A DNA stretch of 64,000 bases from an uncultured Hungatella sp. Its GTDB lineage: Bacteria > Bacillota > Clostridia > Lachnospirales > Lachnospiraceae. Positions 17,582-24,850 of this stretch are shown here, piece by piece. The notes under the pieces were generated by a model. That model ran no database searches and was not told the DNA's origin. It saw nothing but the letters and a program-made list of their open reading frames with translations. Every line of letters starts with the position of its first letter. Position 1 is the first letter of the stretch. The position numbers were made by a program, and so were the translations under genes. Location of the stretch: assembly GCA_910585435.1 (NCBI GenBank), contig CAJUEJ010000013.1, forward strand, positions 1 through 64,000, given 5' to 3'.

Positions 17582-17611
17582 ATATTATGATTACTTTATG
17601 AATGGGGACAA
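17582..17611 (-). promoter_or_regulatory. Possible feoB promoter
   Basis: Read on the minus strand: TTGTCC (17606-17611), 18 bases, TAATAT (17582-17587), about 38 bases before the feoB start. Only a moderate match at the -10 box. Confidence 0.4.
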
Positions 17612-17652
17612 CAGATCGTGCTTGGGGTATTTTCTTTTTGGAAAGTTTGTGC

Positions 17653-17658
17653 TATAAT
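17653..17658 (+). promoter_or_regulatory. Extended -10 element before the small membrane-protein gene
   Basis: TGCTATAAT ends at 17658, a perfect extended -10. There is no good -35. The gene starts at 17740. Confidence 0.5.
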
Positions 17659-17739
17659 CTGGACAGAGATTATAAAACGCCGGTTTTAGTATAGATGAAA
17701 AGGGCGTTATCATGTTTTTTCAAATAGGAGGACAGTTTC

Positions 17740-18024
17740 ATGAAAGGCTTAAAAACATTAAAATGCATGTTAGCCATGGTGTTCATGTGTCTGTGTCTGG
17801 CCTTTGCGGCAGCTCCGGCTATGGAAGCCCACGCTGCAACCCAGACCGAGCAGGTGGCGGAAGGCAGTGCAGATACCCAGAATGCAGGCGGTGACGAGGA
17901 GGCTTTCCTGCTGATTATGATGGGCGGTGCCCTTTTAATCATTCTATTTGCCGTGATTTCAGCGATGGCTACAGTCTCTTCCTCTATTGCAGTTGCTGCC
18001 AATATGGATGTAGACGGGGAATAG
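17740..18024 (+). CDS. Small secreted or membrane protein, function unknown
   Basis: 94 residues. A typical signal peptide (KTLKCMLAMVFMCLCLAFAA, cleavage likely after AHA) is followed by an acidic, Gln/Glu-rich stretch and one hydrophobic helix (LLIMMGGALLIILFAVISAM) near 55-80, ending in a short acidic tail. AGGAGG precedes the ATG, and a TATAAT box and terminator bracket the gene, so it is a real single-gene unit. It sits on the opposite strand between feoA and feoB. I do not recognise the family; it lacks the Cys-rich motif of FeoC-like or FeoB-associated proteins. A role in iron uptake is only suggested by position. Confidence 0.7.
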   Translation: MKGLKTLKCMLAMVFMCLCLAFAAAPAMEAHAATQTEQVAEGSADTQNAGGDEEAFLLIMMGGALLIILFAVISAMATVSSSIAVAANMDVDGE

Positions 18025-18077
18025 AAGCAAAGACGACGGCATAAACCAGCCGTTCCCATAAAAAGAATGCAAAACAG

Positions 18078-18116
18078 AAGGGGAAACTGAAAAAGTCTGC
18101 AGCCTCCCCTTTTTTG
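18078..18116 (+). terminator. Terminator after the small membrane-protein gene
   Basis: AAGGGGA (18078-18084) pairs with TCCCCTT (18105-18111), followed by TTTTT. It lies between the convergent small gene and feoA. Confidence 0.75.
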
Positions 18117-18153
18117 TTGTTTCCGCATATCTGTGGCAGACATCTCCCAGCTC

Positions 18154-18408
18154 CTACGGACAACATTCCGGTACAGATTCAACGAAGATTTCACTGCTGT
18201 TTTGCTGCCTTAAAGCAATGACAGCATTCCTTACCAGGTAGGCGCGCATGCCGCCGGAGGGGCCGGACAGGACACAGGAGATCTCTTCATCCGGCACAAA
18301 ACCCAAATCGGAAAGACGGGTAGCCATATCAGGCTGGCTGGCGACCCAGACCACCTTAACCTTCTTTCCCATATCTATCTGACTTAACGGAAGAACCATA
18401 TCATTCAC
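18154..18408 (-). CDS. feoA: FeoA-domain protein
   Basis: 84 residues forming an SH3-like FeoA domain: LSQIDMGKKVKVVWV, ATRLSDLGFVPDEEISCV, then GGMRAYLVRNAVIALR. FeoA proteins are small cytoplasmic partners that bind and modulate FeoB. It lies upstream of feoB on the same strand but is separated by 609 bases carrying a gene on the other strand. It is divergent from sfsA with about 60 bases between the start codons. Confidence 0.88.
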   Translation of the reverse strand: MNDMVLPLSQIDMGKKVKVVWVASQPDMATRLSDLGFVPDEEISCVLSGPSGGMRAYLVRNAVIALRQQNSSEIFVESVPECCP

Positions 18409-18468
18409 CGATTTCTTCAGGAAGAACTTATAATTATGCTATGTAAAAGAGAAAGGATATGTGAAACC

Positions 18469-19191
18469 ATGCAGTACTCTCAGATTGTCCGCGGCATCTT
18501 CTTAAGCAGGCCCAACCGCTTTGTCGCCCAGGTAAAAATAGGAGACAGGGAGCACACCGTCCACGTAAAAAATACAGGGCGCTGCCGGGAGCTGCTCCTT
18601 CCCGGCACACAGGTTCTCTTAGAATACCATCCGGATGCTCGGGCCCAGGGCCGCAAAACCCAGTACTCTCTTGTGGCCGTATACAAAAACAGAGGTGAAA
18701 ATCTTCCCAGGCTTCTCATCAACATGGATTCCCAGGCTCCCAACCAGGCGGCCAGAGAATGGCTGGAAAACGGCGGATTTAAAGCCTCCACAGGCCTGCA
18801 GCCACAGCAGATACAGCGGGAAGTAACCTATGGCCAGTCCCGCTTTGACCTTGCCTTTCAGGCAGGAGGCCGTCCCGCCTTTATGGAAGTAAAAGGCGTA
18901 ACCCTGGAAAAAGACGGAATCGCCATGTTCCCCGACGCCCCCACCCAGCGTGGGGTAAAGCATCTGTCAGAGCTGGCCCATGCGGCACAACACGGATTTC
19001 TGGCCTACATACTTTTCGTCATCCAGATGAAAGAGATCCGATCCTTTTGCCCCAACCGGGAAATGCACGAGGCCTTTGCCCAAACCCTCCTCCAGGTCTC
19101 CCGGGAGAACGTAAAAGTCCTGGCCTATGACTGCAAAGTAACCGAGACCGGCTTTACCATCGACCAGCCTGTCCCGGTTACTTTTCCATAA
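18469..19191 (+). CDS. sfsA: SfsA family nuclease / sugar fermentation stimulation protein
   Basis: 240 residues from ATG 18469; an in-frame ATG at 18436 would add 11 residues with no better ribosome site. The N-terminal OB-like part (RPNRFVAQVKIGDREHTVHV, NTGRCRELLLPG) is followed by a nuclease-like half with ESRFD-type motif QSRFDLAF, FMEVKGVTLEKDG and FPDAPTQRGVKHL, all hallmarks of SfsA. The E. coli protein was described as a sugar fermentation regulator and later as a nucleic-acid-binding nuclease. Length matches the family. It is a stand-alone gene before thrC. Confidence 0.93.
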   Translation: MQYSQIVRGIFLSRPNRFVAQVKIGDREHTVHVKNTGRCRELLLPGTQVLLEYHPDARAQGRKTQYSLVAVYKNRGENLPRLLINMDSQAPNQAAREWLENGGFKASTGLQPQQIQREVTYGQSRFDLAFQAGGRPAFMEVKGVTLEKDGIAMFPDAPTQRGVKHLSELAHAAQHGFLAYILFVIQMKEIRSFCPNREMHEAFAQTLLQVSRENVKVLAYDCKVTETGFTIDQPVPVTFP

Positions 19192-19218
19192 TCCCTTTTA
19201 CGAATCTCCCCCAACACC

Positions 19219-19247
19219 TTGCACCCCCTCCCAAAATATGATACAAT
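19219..19247 (+). promoter_or_regulatory. Sigma-A-type promoter for thrC
   Basis: TTGCAC (19219-19224), 17 bases, TACAAT (19242-19247), about 52 bases before the thrC start. Confidence 0.65.
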
Positions 19248-19298
19248 CTCCTCAAAATTTTACCCCACAAAAACACAAAAAGAAAGGAATCCACATCT

Positions 19299-20789
19299 AT
19301 GAACCTGACATACCAAAGCACCCGGGGCCAGGAGACGGGAGTGAGTGCGTCTCAGGCCATCCTGAAGGGAATTGCCAGCGACAGCGGTTTATTTATGCCC
19401 ACCCAGATTCCCAGGCTGGAGATCCCCATGAGCCAGATGGCAAAAAAATCCTATCATGAGACTGCTTACGAAGTCATGAAGCTGTTCCTCACCGATTTTA
19501 CAGAAGAGGAATTGAAATACTGCATAGCCAATGCCTACGACCATAAATTCGACACAGAAGAGATCGTCCCCCTGGTGAAAGCAGACAATGCCTACTACCT
19601 GGAGTTATTCCACGGCAACACCATTGCATTTAAGGACATGGCTCTGTCCATCCTGCCCTACCTTATGGTGACGGCAGCCAGGAAAAACCAGGTAGACAGC
19701 CAGATCGTCATCCTGACAGCCACCTCCGGAGACACAGGAAAAGCAGCCATGGCCGGCTTTGCTGACGTACCCGGAACCAGGATCATCGTCTTCTATCCCA
19801 AAGACGGAGTCAGCCGTGTCCAGGAGCTTCAGATGGTGACCCAGAAGGGCGGCAACACCAGTGTTGTGGCTATCCACGGCAATTTTGACGATGCCCAGAC
19901 CGGAGTCAAGAAGATGTTTGCAGACCAGCAGCTGGCAGCAGAGCTGGCGGCCAGGGGCTTTCAGTTCTCCTCTGCCAACTCCATCAACATCGGCCGCCTG
20001 GTTCCCCAGGTAGTCTACTATGTGTACGCATATGCCAGGCTTTTGGCAGACGGGGAAATCAAAGAGGGAGAGCCGATCAATGTCACGGTGCCTACCGGCA
20101 ATTTCGGCAATATTCTGGCTGCCTATTTTGCAAAGCAGATAGGCGTGCCCATAAAGACCCTGCTCTGTGCATCCAACGACAATAAAGTGCTTTACGATTT
20201 CTTTAGAAGCGGTACCTATGACCGCAAACGGGAGTTTATCCTTACAACCTCCCCCTCCATGGATATCCTGATATCCAGCAACTTAGAGCGTCTGATCTAC
20301 TTAAGCACAGGCTGCAACACAGAGGAGACTGCCCGGTTTATGGAGCAGCTGACCTCCACAGGGGAATATACCATCACAGAGGAAATGAGGGCCAGGATGT
20401 CAGACTTCTACGGCGGCTTTGCCACTCAGGAGGAGGATGCAGCGGCAATCCGAAGCTTATACGAGAACACAGGCTATGTGATAGACACCCATACAGGCGT
20501 GGCAGCTGCGGTGTATAACCGGTACCGGAAGGAGGAGAAGGACGAGACAAAGACAGTCATCGCTTCCACTGCCAGCCCTTACAAATTTTCGAAGAGCGTG
20601 ATGGAGGCTATCAAAGGAGCTCTTCCGGATCTGGATGAGTTTAAGGCCATAGACCTTCTCCACCAAACTTCTGGCACGGCCATCCCCCAGGCAGTGGAGG
20701 AGATCCGCAGCGCCGCCATCCGCCACAAGCTGGAATGCGATATCGATCAGATGAAAGATACAGTACTTAAAATCCTGGGAATCTCATAA
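19299..20789 (+). CDS. thrC: Threonine synthase
   Basis: 496 residues, the long form of threonine synthase. It converts O-phosphohomoserine to threonine with PLP. The N-terminus NLTYQSTRGQ is family-typical; the PLP lysine is Lys112 in HGNTIAFKDMALS; the phosphate-binding loop is TATSGDTGKAAM, and NTGNFGNILAAYFAK-type sequence (PTGNFGNILAAYFA) follows later. The gene has its own promoter, with an AAAGGAA ribosome site before ATG 19299. No other threonine genes are adjacent. Confidence 0.95.
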   Translation: MNLTYQSTRGQETGVSASQAILKGIASDSGLFMPTQIPRLEIPMSQMAKKSYHETAYEVMKLFLTDFTEEELKYCIANAYDHKFDTEEIVPLVKADNAYYLELFHGNTIAFKDMALSILPYLMVTAARKNQVDSQIVILTATSGDTGKAAMAGFADVPGTRIIVFYPKDGVSRVQELQMVTQKGGNTSVVAIHGNFDDAQTGVKKMFADQQLAAELAARGFQFSSANSINIGRLVPQVVYYVYAYARLLADGEIKEGEPINVTVPTGNFGNILAAYFAKQIGVPIKTLLCASNDNKVLYDFFRSGTYDRKREFILTTSPSMDILISSNLERLIYLSTGCNTEETARFMEQLTSTGEYTITEEMRARMSDFYGGFATQEEDAAAIRSLYENTGYVIDTHTGVAAAVYNRYRKEEKDETKTVIASTASPYKFSKSVMEAIKGALPDLDEFKAIDLLHQTSGTAIPQAVEEIRSAAIRHKLECDIDQMKDTVLKILGIS

Positions 20790-20796
20790 TTTCCTG

Positions 20797-20825
20797 TTTT
20801 CAAAACATGGGTTTTAGTGTATACT
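20797..20825 (+). promoter_or_regulatory. Probable promoter for the aldolase gene
   Basis: TTTTCA (20797-20802), 17 bases, TATACT (20820-20825). The start codon is about 90 bases downstream. Confidence 0.5.
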
Positions 20826-20916
20826 AGTAGACAAGGTATTAGTAATCTCCAGCCCGCTCCGGTTCCTGTACCAGTATGCGGACATGGCGAAATAAAGAAT
20901 ATGGAGGACACGTATT

Positions 20917-21780
20917 ATGCTGGTATCAGCAAAAGAGATGCTTGACAAAGCAAGAGAAGGCAAATATGCCGTAGGTCAGTTTAACATCAACAATCTGGAG
21001 TGGACAAAAGCTATCCTTCTGACTGCAGAAGAGCTGAAATCCCCGGTTATCTTAGGTGTATCCGAGGGCGCAGGCAAGTATATGACCGGTTACAAGACTG
21101 TGGTAGGCATGGTAAACGGTATGCTTGAGGAGTTAAAGATCACGGTTCCTGTAGCGCTTCATCTGGATCACGGCAGCTACGACGGCTGTATGAAATGTAT
21201 CGAGGCAGGCTTCTCATCCGTTATGTTTGACGGCTCCCATTACCCCATTGCAGAGAACATTGAGAAGACCACAGAGCTGGTAAAGATCTGCAGGGACAAG
21301 GGATTATCCATCGAGGCAGAGGTTGGATCCATCGGCGGCGAGGAAGACGGCGTTGTAGGCATGGGCGAGTGTGCAGATCCCAATGAGTGCAAGGCTATCG
21401 CTGATTTAGGCATCGATTTCCTGGCAGCAGGCATCGGCAATATCCACGGCAAATATCCGGCTAACTGGCCAGGATTAAGCTTTGAGACTCTGGAGGCAGT
21501 GAAAGAAAAAGTTGGCGATATGCCTTTGGTTCTTCACGGCGGCACCGGAATCCCGGCTGACATGATCAAGAAGGCCATCAGCTTAGGCGTAGCCAAGATC
21601 AACGTGAACACAGAGTGCCAGCTGTCCTTCGCAGCGGCAACCCGCGAGTACATCGAGGCAGGCAAAGACCAGCAGGGCAAGGGCTATGACCCGAGAAAGC
21701 TTCTGGCTCCCGGCACAGAGGCCATCAAGGCAACTGTGAAAGAGAAGATGGAGCTGTTCGGATCCGTAGGCAAGGCCTGA
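20917..21780 (+). CDS. fba: Class II fructose-bisphosphate aldolase
   Basis: 287 residues. This zinc-dependent enzyme interconverts fructose-1,6-bisphosphate with glyceraldehyde-3-phosphate and dihydroxyacetone phosphate in glycolysis. It shows the catalytic Asp84 and zinc ligand His85 in LHLDHGSYD, the second zinc region (EAEVGSIGGEED), the AAGIGNIHGKYP segment and LVLHGGTGIP phosphate loop. Length and motifs fit the FbaA/GatY-KbaY branch common in Firmicutes; closely related tagatose-bisphosphate aldolases cannot be excluded by eye, but the isolated, promoter-led context favours the glycolytic enzyme. Confidence 0.92.
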   Translation: MLVSAKEMLDKAREGKYAVGQFNINNLEWTKAILLTAEELKSPVILGVSEGAGKYMTGYKTVVGMVNGMLEELKITVPVALHLDHGSYDGCMKCIEAGFSSVMFDGSHYPIAENIEKTTELVKICRDKGLSIEAEVGSIGGEEDGVVGMGECADPNECKAIADLGIDFLAAGIGNIHGKYPANWPGLSFETLEAVKEKVGDMPLVLHGGTGIPADMIKKAISLGVAKINVNTECQLSFAAATREYIEAGKDQQGKGYDPRKLLAPGTEAIKATVKEKMELFGSVGKA

Positions 21781-21815
21781 GATTAGAAGCCTGCAGAAAT
21801 TTCTGAAAAAAACAC

Positions 21816-21844
21816 TTGATTTTTTTCGGCAGATGGTTTATTTT
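21816..21844 (+). promoter_or_regulatory. Probable promoter for glnN
   Basis: TTGATT (21816-21821), 17 bases, TATTTT (21839-21844). Transcription from here would leave a leader of about 130 bases before the start. Confidence 0.5.
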
Positions 21845-21859
21845 AATTAAGTGAAAAAC

Positions 21860-21914
21860 AATGGCGTTTTCCTTTGGGGAGGACGCCATTTCTGCTGTAT
21901 AGAATGTACGGCAG
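21860..21914 (+). promoter_or_regulatory. Two consecutive hairpins in the glnN leader
   Basis: Hairpin 1: AATGGCGT (21860-21867) with ACGCCATT (21883-21890), extended inside by TCC/GGA. Hairpin 2: CTGCTGTA (21892-21899) with TACGGCAG (21907-21914), one wobble pair, loop TAGAATG. Only one base separates them. A role in nitrogen control of glnN is inference. Confidence 0.5.
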
Positions 21915-21979
21915 CCAAAGGCCTGAGGAAATTATGAAAAATCGCAACAAAAAATCTAGGTGAGGAGGATGGAAGGATT

Positions 21980-24097
21980 ATGAGTGAGCTGATAAATGTA
22001 GCTGAGATTTTTGGTAAAAATGTGTTTAATGAAACCGTTATGAGGGAGTACCTGCCTAAAGGCGTTTTTAAAAAGCTGAAAAAGACAATAGAAGACGGTG
22101 CGGAGCTGGATCCGTCCATCGCAGACGTTGTGGCACACGCTATGAAGGATTGGGCTATCCGCCACGGGGCCACCCATTACACTCACTGGTTCCAGCCCCT
22201 GACCGGTGTAACTGCAGAGAAGCATGACTCTTTTATCTCCGCTCCCAATACAGAGGGAAAAGTGATTATGGAGTTTTCAGGCAAGGAGCTGATCAAAGGC
22301 GAGCCTGACGCCTCCTCTTTCCCTTCCGGCGGCCTGCGGGCCACCTTCGAGGCCAGAGGCTATACGGCCTGGGACTGCACCTCCCCCGCATTTATCCGGG
22401 AGGACGCTTTGGGCGTTACCTTGTGTATCCCCACCGCGTTCTGTTCTTACAGAGGCGAGGCTCTGGATCAGAAAACCCCGCTTCTCCGCTCCATGCAGGC
22501 CATTGACAGGCAATCGTTAAGGATTCTCAGGCTGTTCGGCAACACCACCTCCAAGCGGGTGGTTCCCTCTGTAGGGCCGGAGCAGGAATATTTCCTGGTG
22601 GATCGGGCCAAATATTTACAGAGAAAAGACCTGATCTATGCGGGGCGCACCCTGTTTGGCGCCATGCCTCCCAAGGGACAGGAGCTGGAGGATCACTATT
22701 TCGGCGCTATCCGTGAGAGAATCGGCGCTTTCATGAATGAGGTAAACCAGGAGCTGTGGAAGGTAGGCGTGACTGCCAAGACCCAGCACAATGAGGTGGC
22801 TCCGGCCCAGCACGAGCTGGCTCCCATCTATGACGAGGTCAACGTAGCCGTGGATCACAACCAGATGGTGATGGAGACACTGAAAAAGGTAGCCGGCCGT
22901 CACGGTATGACCTGCCTGCTTCATGAGAAGCCATTTGCAGGTGTCAACGGATCCGGCAAGCACAATAACTGGTCTCTTATATCAGACGACGGAATCAACC
23001 TGTTAAATCCCGGTGACACGCCTCACGAGAACATCCAGTTCCTTCTGGTGCTGGCCTGTGTCCTCAAGGCAGTTGACAAACACGCGGATCTGCTTCGGGA
23101 GTCTGCATCCGATGTAGGCAATGACCACAGGCTGGGAGCCAATGAGGCGCCGCCTGCAATCATCTCCATTTTCCTGGGAGAGCAGCTGGAGGATGTGATC
23201 AATCAGCTGTGCAGCACCGGTGAGGCCACCCACTCAAAGAAAGGCGGCAAGCTGCTGACAGGAGTGGCTACCCTTCCGGATCTGGATAAGGATGCCACAG
23301 ACAGGAACCGTACCTCACCCTTTGCCTTCACAGGCAATAAGTTCGAATTCCGTATGGTTGGATCCGCTGACTCTATTGCACCGCCCAACGTAGTGCTGAA
23401 CACCATTGTGGCTGAGGCATTTAAAGAGGTTGCCGATGAGCTGGAGAAGGCAGAAGATTTTGATACGGCTGTTCACGATATGATCAAAGGGCTTTTGGCT
23501 GAACACAGGCGGATTATTTTCAACGGAAACGGATACTCTGACGCCTGGGTAGAAGAAGCGGAGAAGAGAGGCCTTCCCAACATCCGCTCCATGGTAGACG
23601 CGATTCCTGCACTGACTACTGACAAGGCAGTAAAGCTGTATGAGGAATTCGGAGTATTTACCAGAGCGGAGCTGGAATCCCGTGCAGAGGTAGAATATGA
23701 AGCTTATGCCAAGGCCATCAATATCGAGGCCAGAACCATGATTGATATGGCCGGCAAACAGATTATCCCCGCCGTGATCCGGTATACCACCCGGCTGGCA
23801 GAGTCCCTGGGTACGGTTAAGGCCGCATGCCCGGAGGCAGATACCAGCGTGCAGGCAGAGCTTTTGGTAGAAACCTCCGCCCTGCTGTCCGACATGAAGG
23901 TGGCCCTGGCCGCCCTGACAGACGTCACGGAGGAATGCCTGGTTGTCTCTGATGCCTGTGCCTGCGCCCATGCATACCATGATAAAGTGGTTCCGGCTAT
24001 GGAGGCCCTCCGCGCACCGGCGGATAAGCTGGAAATGATTGTGGATAAAGAGCTGTGGCCATTCCCAAGCTACGGTGATTTGATTTTTGAGGTGTAG
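21980..24097 (+). CDS. glnN: Type III glutamine synthetase
   Basis: 705 residues, the length of GSIII rather than the 440-470 of GSI. It makes glutamine from glutamate, ammonia and ATP as a large cytoplasmic dodecamer. GSIII-specific stretches are visible: THYTHWFQPLTG near the N-terminus, SVGPEQEYFLVD, KTQHNEVAPAQHELAP and EKPFAGVNGSGKHNNWS, followed by the NRTSPFAFTGNKFEFRMVGS catalytic segment. A GAGGAGG-type site lies before ATG 21980. A strong terminator follows. No GlnR or PII gene is adjacent. Confidence 0.96.
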   Translation: MSELINVAEIFGKNVFNETVMREYLPKGVFKKLKKTIEDGAELDPSIADVVAHAMKDWAIRHGATHYTHWFQPLTGVTAEKHDSFISAPNTEGKVIMEFSGKELIKGEPDASSFPSGGLRATFEARGYTAWDCTSPAFIREDALGVTLCIPTAFCSYRGEALDQKTPLLRSMQAIDRQSLRILRLFGNTTSKRVVPSVGPEQEYFLVDRAKYLQRKDLIYAGRTLFGAMPPKGQELEDHYFGAIRERIGAFMNEVNQELWKVGVTAKTQHNEVAPAQHELAPIYDEVNVAVDHNQMVMETLKKVAGRHGMTCLLHEKPFAGVNGSGKHNNWSLISDDGINLLNPGDTPHENIQFLLVLACVLKAVDKHADLLRESASDVGNDHRLGANEAPPAIISIFLGEQLEDVINQLCSTGEATHSKKGGKLLTGVATLPDLDKDATDRNRTSPFAFTGNKFEFRMVGSADSIAPPNVVLNTIVAEAFKEVADELEKAEDFDTAVHDMIKGLLAEHRRIIFNGNGYSDAWVEEAEKRGLPNIRSMVDAIPALTTDKAVKLYEEFGVFTRAELESRAEVEYEAYAKAINIEARTMIDMAGKQIIPAVIRYTTRLAESLGTVKAACPEADTSVQAELLVETSALLSDMKVALAALTDVTEECLVVSDACACAHAYHDKVVPAMEALRAPADKLEMIVDKELWPFPSYGDLIFEV

Positions 24098-24135
24098 AAC
24101 GCTGTAGAATACAGACGCGCCACCACACATGAAAG

Positions 24136-24183
24136 TACTCCCGGGTTTCCTGGTATCCTCAGGAAACCGGGAGTATTTATCTT
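24136..24183 (+). terminator. Strong terminator after glnN
   Basis: TACTCCCGG and TTTCCTG pair with CAGGAAA and CCGGGAGTA (24136-24175, one bulged base). The tail is TTTATCTTT. It also lies at the convergent end of luxS. Confidence 0.85.
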
Positions 24184-24194
24184 TCGGAGACACT

Positions 24195-24674
24195 TTAATC
24201 AGGATATACCAGTCTTGTGTCATCAATCGAATCTAAAACTTCCCTTAAGAATCTGTCAGCCAGATATCTGGCCATTCCCAGGTTCATATCCAGATAATTG
24301 CCGCAGTCCCTGGCGGCAGCTCCCGGGACTTCTCCCTGAAAATCCCTGATAAAGCAAAACATCTCTTTCATAAGAGGCACAATATCCCTGGAGGTATGGT
24401 CGCCGGCCAGCAGCAGGTAGAACCCGGTGCGGCAGCCCATAGGGCCGAAATACAGAACCTGATCCTTGTATACGTCATGATTGCGTAAAAATGTGGCGCC
24501 TAAATGTTCAATGGTATGAACCTCAGCCGTATTCATGACCGGTTCGAAATTGGGACGGGTCATGCGGATATCAAATGTGGTGACTGTCATCTCCCCCACA
24601 GAATCCTTGCGCGATACATACACGCCGGGAAGCAGTTTTAAATGGTCAATGGTAAAGCTTGTGATTTTTTCCAT
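24195..24674 (-). CDS. luxS: S-ribosylhomocysteine lyase
   Basis: 159 residues. It cleaves S-ribosylhomocysteine to homocysteine and the AI-2 precursor DPD in the activated-methyl cycle. The metal-binding HTIEH (His53, Glu56, His57) and Cys124 in ARDCGNY are present, as is the catalytic Cys81 in GPMGCRTGFYLL. Length is normal. It is monocistronic with a good promoter and convergent with glnN. Confidence 0.96.
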   Translation of the reverse strand: MEKITSFTIDHLKLLPGVYVSRKDSVGEMTVTTFDIRMTRPNFEPVMNTAEVHTIEHLGATFLRNHDVYKDQVLYFGPMGCRTGFYLLLAGDHTSRDIVPLMKEMFCFIRDFQGEVPGAAARDCGNYLDMNLGMARYLADRFLREVLDSIDDTRLVYPD

Positions 24675-24754
24675 AGTAATCTCATACCCCTTTCCTGTTC
24701 TTAACCTTTATTTTTCTGAATCTTCACTTTACTGAAATCAGGCGATCTATGAGA

Positions 24755-24783
24755 AGTATACCGTAAAACCGCCGGAAAGACAA
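24755..24783 (-). promoter_or_regulatory. Sigma-A-type promoter for luxS
   Basis: On the minus strand TTGTCT (24778-24783), 17 bases, TATACT (24755-24760), about 80 bases before the luxS start. Confidence 0.7.
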
Positions 24784-24850
24784 ATACAAATTCACATGTT
24801 TTTCCCAAAACCAGCATAGATATGGAAGGAAAAACAAAAGGACATCTGTC

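Noticed and set aside
21860..21914. ANTAR-type dual-hexaloop antiterminator in the glnN leader
   Set aside because: Two hairpins exist, but neither loop is a six-base loop with the expected A and G, and no terminator follows.
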